IMG/VR virus record: IMGVR_UViG_3300048438_000153
Location: 62,001-126,000 of that record
Reading direction: 5' to 3' (one strand)
Length of the DNA stretch: 64,000 nt
Source: a virus
In this document: one piece after another, positions 9,701 to 17,314 of the stretch
Layout of the letters: every line of letters starts with the position of its first letter
Numbering within the stretch: the stretch's first letter is position 1
The notes under the pieces: generated by a model
Seen by the model: only the letters and a program-made list of their open reading frames with translations
What the model was told of the DNA's origin: nothing
Databases searched by the model: none
Made by a program: the position numbers and the translations under genes

Positions 9701-10771
9701 TGCATAGTCCGACTTCTCTTCCTCAGAAGGACTGCCTTTCTTATAGGTAGCCCTCGCATCCGAAAGAGACTCACGCGCCTCACCTGTGTCTGACTGCGTT
9801 CTTTCTTTATTGACGACATCCACGAGATCAGAGTAAGCCTGACTCACGTTCTCAAGAACAACGTCGAAAGCTTCCTGATTACCGAAGCTCGCAGACTTGT
9901 CTTCTTTAACCGCTCGGTCAATGATGTCGAGCATCGTGTGGTTAACGCGAGAGACTTGGCTAAAAATGAATCGTGACCTGTTTTTCCATGAGAACACGCC
10001 TTTACCAATCTTAGGGTCGTTCTCACCGAGTGCTTCGATCTTCTTCTTTCGGAGAGTAGCTGACCTAAAGAGCTTATAGAAGAGAGTCCCACTCTTTGGG
10101 CCTTTCTTAAGAGATGACCGAGAAAGAAAATCCTCTTCTGAACCAACGTCCTCTGACCGCCCGATTAGCGCCTCTAGAATCTTCTCGACGACGTACTCTC
10201 CGAGAGGGTAACCACCGATGTACTGAGCTTGCTCGTAAAGCATACCGCCCTTACCGACTCTCTGTTTAACGATGCTCGCGACAACCCACTCAATGCTGTA
10301 AGTGACCTCAATCGACCGATCAATAATCTTTCTTAAAAGCTGATCTTTCTGAGCGTCTGCCACACCTGTACCTTGAAAAACCACCTCAGCGAATGAAACA
10401 CCCTCGGGAGTCTTGAGCTTCTTGAGTGCTCGGACAAGTTGAGAGGGCTCAGAAAGAGTCCTGAACCTTCTGAATGCCTGTTGAGAAGGGAAATCCTCAA
10501 CATCAAGACCAAGAGCGTAAATGAGCGCGGTGTTGTGAATCATGAAGCGGAAAGAACCGAGTAACTCGCGCACCGCGAGTCTGTCCTCGCGAGTTACGGC
10601 AATCTTAGAGAAAGAAGAGGCGATCTTCTTTCTGAGTGCCACACCAACTTTAGCATTGATTGATGCCGTCTTGATGTCTGAAGCGGGTCGAGTGCCAATC
10701 TCCTCTAAGGAAAGTATTGAAGGCACGATCTCGTGTGCAGAAAGAAGCATAGTCATCTCCATTAAGGTCAT
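6755..10771 (-). CDS. Very large hypothetical protein, probably virion-associated
   Basis: At 1338 residues this is the longest complete reading frame in the window after none other of known type matched it. I recognise no domain. It is highly charged and mostly helical, with long coiled-coil-like stretches (for example around residues 970 to 1050, rich in EL, RE and LE pairs), and it ends in an acidic tail. The start at 10771 has AGGA eight bases upstream; later in-frame ATGs at residues 4, 6 and 8 are possible. It is the first gene of the minus-strand run that leads into the gp25-like and J-like genes, and is separated from them by the 6690-6740 hairpin. A structural or ejected virion protein is my inference from size and place only. 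Confidence 0.6.
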   Translation of the reverse strand: MTLMEMTMLLSAHEIVPSILSLEEIGTRPASDIKTASINAKVGVALRKKIASSFSKIAVTREDRLAVRELLGSFRFMIHNTALIYALGLDVEDFPSQQAFRRFRTLSEPSQLVRALKKLKTPEGVSFAEVVFQGTGVADAQKDQLLRKIIDRSIEVTYSIEWVVASIVKQRVGKGGMLYEQAQYIGGYPLGEYVVEKILEALIGRSEDVGSEEDFLSRSSLKKGPKSGTLFYKLFRSATLRKKKIEALGENDPKIGKGVFSWKNRSRFIFSQVSRVNHTMLDIIDRAVKEDKSASFGNQEAFDVVLENVSQAYSDLVDVVNKERTQSDTGEARESLSDARATYKKGSPSEEEKSDYAHAILDLVTTDRVTKEDLRFLLDNLSLISDSESNQKKLRGIVYDKLFRRGQLEPRELVFLDGGYDEATLKRESRSLIKSRSAQINAPVEDDIDGDYDKLENIESVVGELYLVLNTAPTEIYSLRDASFYVSSKRLVKAFKDAIKEVADKYDFSGDIDEDSDMGGLRDHIESQLSYIDKINQRRSELTLLPVGESSGHPLSRYSVSDYTPVQGSKSVDAVTAIAGMATGSGLKGLSARDLSVANAIQRNLTTEAKQAVDQSTSELRDLVRVQQAISTLTSKGKKKQEDVDYAFETLGQVSSTDQELIEEAYSILDLFDEGDKQAGKEAKKLLTKIVVEVDAQKEILSETYKESLGSTVSSLLRDSIKENVGDPARRIGSHYFPHEAVADRTSRQVLKSLGWDTFVAQKTLSFAEKSSDPTTSKILTSIRNEIIKHSGSAETFDKVCKKKGFEVTVDAKGKVTPGDNKKGKKLTNRNAKSIMTGASKELRVSNSFFDEAMSKSEKQIEEEISIGSKEIRDFLSGNLDAIRAFDSFSRNMANGYVQKATEAQSKLTEIVEGEELLKKVTELRTAYIHSNIVTFEDRVKKELKEEHEANLESISKELETRIESLEGQDTAEAREELDDIESGTHEIQRKRGQARKKYQEDVRDALRLARQDRGVSKNYRYAPAVEEQEEAILESYNKVVQAGISAVVNLEATGVGEFFGENSNILTNVKDLSVANRANAIRKINALRNKYPFESRTFLPVYENTREAQVDKITDLIQKDPTSFPSVSQDELERGLLFAFLKTPYPDTNSVVLVDTEGRAYSYPKPNVFSDVGFSVHLQSFFRNLVGAVHPEIKSDDEYKDFRKGYDSTPQGLAILNEEESSLVLTQALGKGMNYLSGNLDTLVEKIEDGKQWQGLLGGTNSITFSLYKNTLNNFKGLLADLNLLMFLASDVVGDSEIVEVGINPNTVESLAEIYKMSEEQIEAMVRADFEKEVEDI

Positions 10772-10919
10772 ATTTTATATCCTACCCACGTATCAAGATA
10801 AATAATCTATTATGGCTTGATCTGTGTCGGATAGTGTAGTACAAGATGGGTGGCTTTGGAGCTGAGGCAATCTCATCACCGCTCCGCTAACATCCCTCCC
10901 TTATGAGGCGTACATATAC
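10772..10919. promoter_or_regulatory. Divergent intergenic region
   Basis: This 148-nt gap separates the 1338-residue gene (minus) from the sigma-like gene (plus) and must hold starts for both transcripts. On the minus strand an A/T-rich TATAAAATATG stretch precedes the start at 10771. On the plus strand no copy of the TTCTGATATGG element is obvious and the ribosome binding site before 10920 is weak. Confidence 0.4.
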
Positions 10920-11885
10920 ATGACAAACACAGTAATGACGACAGTTTGTCGTTCATTCGGCGCTACTTTCTCTGAGCTTGAGAAAGAACTAATGCCCGAA
11001 GTGAGCGAATCTTTTGAGGCTACTTTCATCCAAATTGAGAAAGAACTAATGCCCGAAGTGAGTGGGTCTTTTGAGGCTACTTTTTCTGAGCTTGAGAAAG
11101 AGCTAATACCCAAGTCACCGAAGACCTCTCTTAAGCTCTTGAATACGAGTAGGAGAGAGAGAAAGAGAACCTCTCGTAGAGAAGAGTCAGTAAGCTCTCC
11201 CAACGAGACTGCAAAATACCTCTACGATGTGAAGCACAATCGCTTCATAGAATGGCAAGAAAGAATCGCTAAATACGCGCTACGCAAGCGCCTCGCTTAC
11301 AATGAGCACGACGCAGACGACCTAGCGTCTAGCTTCATGGTGTGGCTCGTTAAGAAAGACAAGTTTCAGGGGCGAACATCTGACCCTATCATGTACCATT
11401 GGGTACGGGGTCAGATGTTCGTTCAGTGGGTGTCTCGACTACGAGAGAAGCAAGGTAAAGATGGTCTCTCTAGACACCGCGATAAGAAAAACCGCACCCA
11501 ACAAGAGAAGAAGGTCGGGGAGTTTAAGATTACATCTCCAAACTACGCATCCACCGCGATCAGCTCGACCGACGAAAGTGGGCGCGTATCGAGTGAAGAT
11601 TGGTACTACGATTCGGATACAGACCCGACCTCTGAGGAGCTTGAGAAGAAAGATATAGACTCTCACATCTGCGAGGCTTTCGCGTCTGTAGCGAACGAGG
11701 AGGCTGACGTAGAGACTCTCTACAATGTGATGCAAGAGATGATGGACAAGAGCTATCGCTCAGACCTAGAATGGGCTGATGCTTGGTCTGTCTCAAAGCA
11801 GAAGGTCAAGTACCTCAAGTCCATCGTCAGGGACAGCCTACGGTCGAACCGCGCTCTCAGAGAGATCGTGTCTCTCAGCATCTAA
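10920..11885 (+). CDS. Putative sigma-factor-like protein with N-terminal tandem repeats
   Basis: 321 residues. Residues 12-68 are three tandem 19-residue repeats (S-F-x-A-T-F-x-E-L-E-K-E-L-M-P-E-V-S-x), followed by a basic RERKRTSRRE linker. Residues about 105-185 resemble sigma-70 region 2: a helical stretch, then DADDLASSFMVWLVKK, then YHWVRGQMFVQWVSRLRE. Near the C-terminus WSVSKQKVKYLKSIVRDSL could be a region 4-type helix-turn-helix. A phage sigma factor would direct host polymerase to late promoters. The start is uncertain because the ribosome binding site is weak, and a downstream ATG is possible, but the repeats stay in frame. It converges with the GNAT gene, sharing bases 11882-11885. 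The sigma call is a by-eye motif match and could be wrong. Confidence 0.5.
   Translation: MTNTVMTTVCRSFGATFSELEKELMPEVSESFEATFIQIEKELMPEVSGSFEATFSELEKELIPKSPKTSLKLLNTSRRERKRTSRREESVSSPNETAKYLYDVKHNRFIEWQERIAKYALRKRLAYNEHDADDLASSFMVWLVKKDKFQGRTSDPIMYHWVRGQMFVQWVSRLREKQGKDGLSRHRDKKNRTQQEKKVGEFKITSPNYASTAISSTDESGRVSSEDWYYDSDTDPTSEELEKKDIDSHICEAFASVANEEADVETLYNVMQEMMDKSYRSDLEWADAWSVSKQKVKYLKSIVRDSLRSNRALREIVSLSI
10953..11123 (+). repeat. Three tandem 57-bp in-frame repeats
   Basis: Units 10953-11009, 11010-11066 and 11067-11123 encode the 19-residue repeats of the sigma-like protein. Units one and two are nearly identical over GAGAAAGAACTAATGCCCGA, and unit three has diverged at its end. Each encoded unit can form one acidic amphipathic helix. 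Confidence 0.85.
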
Positions 11886-12454
11886 GACTTGTTGATCACG
11901 ACCACATCATCTTTAGATGGGTATCTCCTTGCAAGCGAGCGCCACACACGCAGAGCGTGATCTGAAGTGGGGTTCGAGTTACAGTAGTTGGGAATGAACA
12001 AGAAAGGGACTCTCTTAGTGCGTCTCTCAAAGACGTAGTGGGCGAGTCTTAAGTAGCCCTCAAGACCACACTTACGCCCCCTGAAGCCCTCTTCTAAGTA
12101 GGAGTTAATCACTTCCACGACGTATACCTTACCATCAGGATTGAGGAGAGCTGAATGGTCAGAGACAAGCTCAGCCATTTCCTCATAGCAGACGTACTCA
12201 TCTAGCTCATCCATATGGACTAGAGAAACCGTAGCCTCAAAATCGCCTATTAACTTGTCTTCAGAGTATGCCTGTATGACACTCGTCAACGAGTCGGAGT
12301 CTATGTCCCAACCGCTCTCTCTGTGGAAAGAGACTTGAGACTTAGCGACGAGACGGCGCTCTCTCGACATCCTCTCAGGCGTAAGTGAGTAATCTTCAGG
12401 TAGAGTGCCTTTTGCCATCATGTGTCGGCTCGCGACTCGGATCGACATACTCAC
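11882..12454 (-). CDS. GNAT-like acetyltransferase with RVAS tag
   Basis: 190 residues starting MSMSIRVASRHMMAKG, which carries the short R-V-A-S helix shared with several other proteins here. An EEGFRGRKCGLEGYLRLA segment near residue 127 resembles the acetyl-CoA-binding motif A of GNAT N-acetyltransferases, though the usual Q/R-x-x-G-x-G spacing is altered. The C-terminal 45 residues match the protein at 15121-15630 closely (P-F-L-F-I/V-P, R-V-W-x-S-L-A-R-R-Y-P-S), so the two are paralogs. The substrate is unknown; T4-like phages use acetyltransferases or ADP-ribosyltransferases as injected host modifiers. The stop overlaps the sigma-like gene's stop, and the start overlaps the nuclease gene's stop by four bases. 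Confidence 0.55.
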   Translation of the reverse strand: MSMSIRVASRHMMAKGTLPEDYSLTPERMSRERRLVAKSQVSFHRESGWDIDSDSLTSVIQAYSEDKLIGDFEATVSLVHMDELDEYVCYEEMAELVSDHSALLNPDGKVYVVEVINSYLEEGFRGRKCGLEGYLRLAHYVFERRTKRVPFLFIPNYCNSNPTSDHALRVWRSLARRYPSKDDVVVINKS

Positions 12455-12819
12455 CGCTTGCCTCCGTCGTAGGCAACTGCGTGACCCTCTTGGATCATGA
12501 GGTCATTAAGGGATTGACCTAGCTCAGTCATGTCCTCTTCATAGAGCCACAGGACACCGAGCCACCTCCCGAACTTACCCTTCTTAACAGTGTGGACGAT
12601 GACAGTCTTTCCCTCGATCAATTCCTTAAGAAAGTTTTTTGCCGAGTAGCCTCTTTCTTTCTCTTCGAGGTCTGTTGTTCTGATCTCAGGGGTGTTGATC
12701 CCAACAAGCCTGACTTTGACGCGCGCGAAGTGCTTCATGCCCTGATCAATCATCAAGGTCACAGTGTCTCCGTCATAGACAGAAATGACCTCTGCTTTGT
12801 AGTGATATAAGCTCTTCAT
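12451..12819 (-). CDS. Staphylococcal-nuclease-like (thermonuclease) protein
   Basis: I place the start at the ATG at 12819 because GAAAGGAAAT lies just upstream of it; an in-frame ATG at 12858 would add 13 residues. The 122-residue product has the SNase fold signature from start to end: VYDGDTVTL (Asp16, Asp18), RLVGINTPE (Arg37), an E-R-G-Y-S-A-K-N-F-L helix (Glu55), GRWLG (Arg85) and a C-terminal LN.LMI.EGHAVAY segment. These cover the calcium ligands and both catalytic arginines plus the general base of the family, so it should be an active Ca2+-dependent nuclease. No signal peptide is seen, so it probably acts in the cytoplasm on host DNA or RNA. It lies in an operon between the PAS protein and the GNAT gene. 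Confidence 0.85.
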   Translation of the reverse strand: MKSLYHYKAEVISVYDGDTVTLMIDQGMKHFARVKVRLVGINTPEIRTTDLEEKERGYSAKNFLKELIEGKTVIVHTVKKGKFGRWLGVLWLYEEDMTELGQSLNDLMIQEGHAVAYDGGKR

Positions 12820-12820
12820 T

Positions 12821-13573
12821 TTATTTCCTTTCGGTATTGTTTCTTGAGTCAAACACACTCGCCATAGCAGAACCTAATATGCCTGTTAGGACGAGTAGCA
12901 CTCGCTCAATCATAGCGAGTGAGTCTTTAGCTTCGTTATTACCTGTAATCCAAGAAGTTATAATGAGGACGCCTAGCATTGTTATCAAGCCTACTGTGCC
13001 AGTGAATATTTGTCTTAAGAGTGTGATCTGACCTGTTATCTTCTTTTCCTGTAGCAAGGACTCTTCCGCTTTCATCTTTGCTTCATCAGACTCTTTTTTT
13101 AATTTCTCAAGCTCTTCAATAACCTTATGGTTCTCCTCGATACTCGACTGTAGTTGCTTCTCTCTTTCGACTTCCGAACTACGATCAACAAATAAAGCTA
13201 CAAAGTATCGTTCTTCAGAGTTCTTGATGTCTGCAACATTTGCAGACAATGAAACCAAAGAGCCGTCTTTTCGGACTGCCTCTAGCTTTCTCCAACTACC
13301 CATAATCCCACTACTACGCACAGACCTACCCGAATCTGAACCTTCCTTATAGGAGTTCACATAAGACCTGTGGTTTGAAGAGATACTTTCGGGCATTAAC
13401 TTGCGTACATCTAAGCCCACCATTTCTAAATGTTGATAGCCGAATAAGTGTGAAGCGGGTGTGTTCGCAAATCTTATTTCAAGATCACCTGATTTATCTT
13501 TAGGGTAATCACAGACTACAATAGCGATTTGTAGTCTGTTCCCCATCATTTCAAGAGTCTCTATAACCTTCAT
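12821..13573 (-). CDS. PAS-domain sensor fused to a two-helix, holin-like membrane module
   Basis: 250 residues. Residues about 10-130 form a PAS domain: F-A-N-T-P-A...L-F-G-Y-Q-H-L-E-M-V-G, L-M-P-E, a downstream His, then R-K-D-G-S-L-V-S-L-S-A-N. A charged coiled coil follows (about 131-180). Two hydrophobic helices come next: residues 189-210 and 221-241, with a short loop and a basic, polar tail. That last part resembles small two-helix phage holins or holin-like proteins. No kinase or cyclase domain is present. The stop is two bases from the nuclease start, and the fibre-like gene lies just upstream. PAS domains sense small ligands, redox or light; none of those can be assigned here. Regulated lysis or a membrane signalling role is inference. 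Confidence 0.7.
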   Translation of the reverse strand: MKVIETLEMMGNRLQIAIVVCDYPKDKSGDLEIRFANTPASHLFGYQHLEMVGLDVRKLMPESISSNHRSYVNSYKEGSDSGRSVRSSGIMGSWRKLEAVRKDGSLVSLSANVADIKNSEERYFVALFVDRSSEVEREKQLQSSIEENHKVIEELEKLKKESDEAKMKAEESLLQEKKITGQITLLRQIFTGTVGLITMLGVLIITSWITGNNEAKDSLAMIERVLLVLTGILGSAMASVFDSRNNTERK

Positions 13574-13585
13574 TTCTTACATCCC

Positions 13586-14845
13586 TTAACTAGCGATGAT
13601 GTAAGAGATGTAATAGTCTTGAGCTTGGACTGCATTATTGGTGATGTCCAATACCACAGCAAACTGATTATTAGGTGCGTCTATCTCAGCAACAAGAGGA
13701 AGAGTCGTAATCAAAGTCGTGGCAAGCTGTAGAGCATTATCAAGCTGTAGAGAAACCACGATAGATGAAGTGGCGGTTAAGACTCCGACTACTGGTGGTG
13801 TGATCGTTAGGGTAGTTCCTTGAGCACCGTTAGCTAAGTTGAGAGTCTCTCGACCTTGATAGTTGCGAGTACCTACAACGCCATCTGCGTCTACGGAAAG
13901 AACACCCTCTGCTAGATGTGGGATGATTAGATTACCTCCATCTGCACCATTCGCCCCATTAGGTATCTCAAGAGTAATGTCTCCACTCTGATTCCCGACA
14001 CTATCACCTTGACCTGTGGTTAAATAAAAGTCTCCACCATCACTGTCATTTTCGCTGTCCCCACATTGGATCTCTACTCGACCACCACTCTCTTGATGAC
14101 CTGTACCAAGACGAATGTTGAAGTCTCCACCCTCCCCACCAAACAGACCTCCATTACCTGTGTTGAAATGTACACTCCCCCCTTTCGATCCTTCCTCATC
14201 TTGAGGGTTTGAGTCATACCCCTTACCTGTATAAACTCTGAACTCTCCGCCACTGCCAACATCTGAGTCCACATCACCTATGAGCTTGTACCCCTCTGAG
14301 GTGTAGAAGTACATATCGGCATCATCAGCATCGGGTTCACCCGGTGCAAATTCTTGATTTGTAGGTGCGTGAGAAACAACCCGCAAGGCAGAAGTAGAGT
14401 CATCATAAAAGATGTCAACAAACCCATTATTGATACCACTCTTCCCTTTCAATCTTAACCCTTGGTCATTAGCGTCACCTACCTCATCCTGTCCATCATG
14501 TGGGTCACGATTAAAGAGTTCAGTGCCTTCGACTAAATCTAAAGCCCCCCCTAGCTCACCCTCGTAGGTTACTGCCACATAGCCATTAGCGAGGTAGTAA
14601 GCGATTGACCCACTCTCGATAGATTGTTCCACTCTATCTGTGAGAGCCATAGAGACTGTATTATTTCCACCTGTAGTGAAAGTCAAACTTGAGGGAGGTG
14701 CGAGTGATCTTGTGTACTGACTCTGATCGAGATTATCAGCAAGGTCGTTGAAGTAAAGAGTGTACCCTTCACCTGTAAGTTCGGTGTTTGTACGAGGGTC
14801 GATAGGCCCTCTACCTGTATGTGTTAGTGTGATCTTCCTAGACAT
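13586..14845 (-). CDS. Glycine-rich tail fibre/surface protein
   Basis: 419 residues. Residues about 195-300 hold at least five imperfect repeats of the form G-G-x-(F/V)-x-(L/F)-x-T-G-x-G (GGEFRVYTGKG, GGSVHFNTGNG, GGDFNIRLGTG, GGDFYLTTGQG), which suggests a beta-solenoid or beta-prism shaft. The C-terminal part is hydrophobic and beta-rich (LTITPPVVGVLTATSSIVVSLQL) and could be a trimeric head domain. Such architecture is typical of phage fibres and surface decorations. The product ends YYISYIIAS. It starts at 14845 with AGGA upstream and is first in a run with the PAS and nuclease genes. Receptor binding is inference. Confidence 0.6.
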   Translation of the reverse strand: MSRKITLTHTGRGPIDPRTNTELTGEGYTLYFNDLADNLDQSQYTRSLAPPSSLTFTTGGNNTVSMALTDRVEQSIESGSIAYYLANGYVAVTYEGELGGALDLVEGTELFNRDPHDGQDEVGDANDQGLRLKGKSGINNGFVDIFYDDSTSALRVVSHAPTNQEFAPGEPDADDADMYFYTSEGYKLIGDVDSDVGSGGEFRVYTGKGYDSNPQDEEGSKGGSVHFNTGNGGLFGGEGGDFNIRLGTGHQESGGRVEIQCGDSENDSDGGDFYLTTGQGDSVGNQSGDITLEIPNGANGADGGNLIIPHLAEGVLSVDADGVVGTRNYQGRETLNLANGAQGTTLTITPPVVGVLTATSSIVVSLQLDNALQLATTLITTLPLVAEIDAPNNQFAVVLDITNNAVQAQDYYISYIIAS

Positions 14846-14966
14846 CAGTTAAGTCCTATCTTGGGCATGGGATTTCTATAGAAGCTATTGCATAAACGAT
14901 CCATCAATCTTAGACGTTTTATGCCTCCTTGTAAGGTGTTAAGACACTAATAGATAGGAGGCACAA

Positions 14967-15124
14967 ATGGGAGCTAGGGTCATAACTCTAGCAAAGTGCT
15001 CCGCGCCCTGATCAATGCTGATCGCCTCTGCTATTCTCACGAGTATCTTGGAGATGAGTCAAGGATTCTAAAAGAACAAGAAGACAAACTTAAGACTCGT
15101 GCTCTTTCTCCTCTTCTTGATTAG
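14967..15124 (+). pseudogene. Small gene with an apparent -1 frameshift
   Basis: A strong ribosome binding site (TAGGAGG) precedes an ATG at 14967, but that frame stops after 14 codons (MGARVITLAKCSAP). The -1 frame, entered at about 14994-14996 (GCAAAGTG), continues VLRALINADRLCYSHEYL and ends LKTRALSPLLD with a stop at 15122-15124. That stop overlaps the stop of the convergent GNAT gene by three bases, exactly as at other convergent junctions here. The joined product would be about 52 residues with no known domain. It is either a broken gene, a sequencing indel or a programmed shift; no classical slippery heptamer is present. The rest of 14846-15120 shows no other gene. Confidence 0.4.
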
Positions 15125-15630
15125 GGGGCTTCAAGTACTGCGATACAATCGCCCGATGAAGGATACCTTCTTGCTAAGGATGTCCAGACCCGCCTTGCCT
15201 CGTTTGAGGTCACGCCATCCATGCAATAGTGGGGTACAAAGAGGAATGGCTTGCGCCCATTGTCTTTCCAACCCTCTCCCATACACTTCAGATATAGGCT
15301 CTTGCCTATTCCTTGATTTTGATATTCTGAGTTAAGTTCGCTTTCGTTCATGATAAGCACTGTCACCTCACCTCCCCTACCACGAAGAGAGGGAAACTCT
15401 TGGAGTAGGATTCTCACATCACGAATGCAAGGTGAGTTTGTCAGATCATTAGAACTAGTGAGGTCAAAGGTTGCTAGACTGGCATTGATGAGCCCCACTA
15501 CCTTTGACCTCTCACCCGTAGTTCTTTTATAAAGAACTATGTAGAAGTGGTCTCCATCTGTTTCTCTGACATAAACAAGAGAAGAAGACGCTGACAGGTA
15601 CATAGAGGCTACTCTCTCGCAAGGCTTCAC
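15121..15630 (-). CDS. GNAT N-acetyltransferase with RVAS tag
   Basis: 169 residues from a GTG start (15628-15630). It begins MKPCERVASMYLSASS, carrying the shared R-V-A-S-x-Y-L helix. EYQNQGIGKSLYLKCM near residue 112 is a good GNAT motif A (Q-x-x-G-I-G), which binds the acetyl-CoA pyrophosphate. The C-terminus (KPFLFVPHYC, RRVWTSLARRYPSSGD) is shared with the protein at 11882-12454. The two GNATs flank the nuclease-PAS-fibre run, so they may result from an old duplication. The target is unknown. The 536-residue gene ends 12 bases upstream, so both are likely in one transcript. Confidence 0.7.
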   Translation of the reverse strand: MKPCERVASMYLSASSSLVYVRETDGDHFYIVLYKRTTGERSKVVGLINASLATFDLTSSNDLTNSPCIRDVRILLQEFPSLRGRGGEVTVLIMNESELNSEYQNQGIGKSLYLKCMGEGWKDNGRKPFLFVPHYCMDGVTSNEARRVWTSLARRYPSSGDCIAVLEAP

Positions 15631-15641
15631 TTTTTATGTCC

Positions 15642-17252
15642 TTACCTTCTGAGGCCGAGCTCAGAGAACACCTCAAAGATGAAATCTTGCGCCTCTTTAG
15701 GTTCGCCCACCCTCTTAGGAACACCATCCACGACGACTCTTATATTCTTATAGTTAGACCCTGGTCCATCTTGGTTGACGAAGAAGCCCTTTACCTCGAC
15801 CGTAACGCCCTTAGCGGAGAGCCTGATGATGTGGAAAGTGTTTGTCCTGTCAACGTGGTGTACTACGTCTAGCTGACCTTTTCTGAACATCCACCTCAGT
15901 TGGTCTACAAACCTCTTCATCTCAAAGTTAGACATCGGTGTGCTGAGAAGCCCAAAGAAGCGCGCTGTCCTAATTTGATCGCGAGTAACCTCTTGACCGA
16001 GAGGGTCGATCACCTGATGACCATCATCTAAGAGAATATCAAGACACTCCTTCAAAACCCTGTTAATCTTCCTCTGATTTGAAAGCTCTGAAGAAGCCCC
16101 CGCGCTGATGTCAGAAAGAACAAGCTCTGCTTCTATGGTATTAGGAGAGCCATACATAGTGTCTGCTGAAAAGTACACTCTGTTGAAGCCTCTGAAAGAT
16201 CCTCTTAAGGGTTTGAATCCACGACTAGGGCTGAGAGTGTAAGAGACGCCTTCCGAGTCAGTGATGGTAAATCCATTTTTGTAGAAGGCTTCCGCGTTCC
16301 TGACATATTCAGGGTCATCACTCTGCGCTTTATCTCTCAAGTTCAACCTAACCCAAGTTTGGAGAGCTAAAGTGAATGGCTTGAGAGATCTTCTCAAGTT
16401 CCCTCCCTTGATGTCCCCAATCTCTCGTTCTTTCCCGTTCAGATTGACAGAAATAGAAAGGGTTTTAACCTGCCCTCTAGCTCGGGGCAACCAATCTCCC
16501 ATACTTGGGACAACTACAGTGTAAGGACCTCCGAAAGAAGCTCTTCTTTGGTTAGATGGGGTGTTAACTATGAAGTTAAGATCCTCTAACTTATTAATAC
16601 ACTTCTTAACCTTGATCTCCCCTCTAGTTAAGCGCCCCGCAGAACCTTTTCCTGACGTATTAACAAGACTAGGGACTTTTAAAGTTATTGATTGAGCAGG
16701 TAGTTTATAGCCTTCGTATGATACCACCCCGCCTCCCACCACAGGTAGTCTGAACTCCATTCTTTCTTCTCTTTCACTTCGGTAAAAAATACCATCATTT
16801 TTTGCTCGCGAACCCTCTAGAAAGTGCCTCGCTCTCTCCTTGTATTCGCTCTTATCACCTGAGTTCCAAAGTTCGGCGAGGCCGTCAAGGTAATTCTGAA
16901 TAGCTTTTATAAGCTCTTCTTTTGGAACACAGCGTGAATCCATTCGGGCTTGAGAGTGCGACGTCAACTCAAGAGTAATCTCTACCGTATCCCCCTCATA
17001 GGGATGGTTGTCTAATCTATGGAAATAGCGGTGGGTCAAATTCTGATTGGCGTATACAAGGTTTTCGTACTTTCTTTGAAGATCATAGTTTCTTGAGTGA
17101 ACAACAAACATACCGTCTATTTCAGACTCTGTAATCTCAGGTCCGTAGACTGTTCTGATCCTTTCCCTGATTAAATCAGGCCCGTCACACCTTGTTCTGT
17201 CTCCAAGATTATTAAAAAGTAGGGGCGGTTTTATAGGTCTTCGAGATGTCAT
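15642..17252 (-). CDS. Hypothetical protein, 536 residues
   Basis: No confident family. A short stretch near residue 97 (T-S-H-S-Q-A-R-M-D-S-R-C-V-P-K-E-E-L) looks like the H-x-x-x-R-M-x-x-R-x-(I/V) motif of DUF4258/BrnT-type small domains. The middle is basic and beta-rich, with VVVPSMGDWLPRARGQ and NLRRSLKPF segments, and there are no membrane helices. AAGGAG lies nine bases before the ATG at 17252. It is the first gene of a minus-strand run, divergent from the Nudix gene. The role is unknown. Confidence 0.5.
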   Translation of the reverse strand: MTSRRPIKPPLLFNNLGDRTRCDGPDLIRERIRTVYGPEITESEIDGMFVVHSRNYDLQRKYENLVYANQNLTHRYFHRLDNHPYEGDTVEITLELTSHSQARMDSRCVPKEELIKAIQNYLDGLAELWNSGDKSEYKERARHFLEGSRAKNDGIFYRSEREERMEFRLPVVGGGVVSYEGYKLPAQSITLKVPSLVNTSGKGSAGRLTRGEIKVKKCINKLEDLNFIVNTPSNQRRASFGGPYTVVVPSMGDWLPRARGQVKTLSISVNLNGKEREIGDIKGGNLRRSLKPFTLALQTWVRLNLRDKAQSDDPEYVRNAEAFYKNGFTITDSEGVSYTLSPSRGFKPLRGSFRGFNRVYFSADTMYGSPNTIEAELVLSDISAGASSELSNQRKINRVLKECLDILLDDGHQVIDPLGQEVTRDQIRTARFFGLLSTPMSNFEMKRFVDQLRWMFRKGQLDVVHHVDRTNTFHIIRLSAKGVTVEVKGFFVNQDGPGSNYKNIRVVVDGVPKRVGEPKEAQDFIFEVFSELGLRR

Positions 17253-17262
17253 CCTCTGAACT

Positions 17263-17272
17263 CCTTATATGG
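17263..17272 (+). promoter_or_regulatory. Putative promoter element, TTATATGG type
   Basis: CCTTATATGG lies 42 nt before the Nudix ATG. It matches the recurring (T)GATATGG element found at similar distance before several other plus-strand genes. Confidence 0.4.
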
Positions 17273-17314
17273 TAGTCTTTACAGTGCAGTCGAACACATA
17301 AAAGGAGTACAGAT

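Noticed and set aside
10953-11123. CRISPR-like array
   Set aside because: Repeats are contiguous and in frame with no spacers; they are tandem coding repeats.
10901-11203. Minus-strand repeat-bearing frame opposite the sigma-like gene
   Set aside because: It shows the same 57-bp repeats only because it is the opposite strand; the plus frame continues into a protein with domains, this one does not.
14846-15120. tRNA gene in the largest gap
   Set aside because: No cloverleaf, T-loop or CCA end could be found there or in other gaps.
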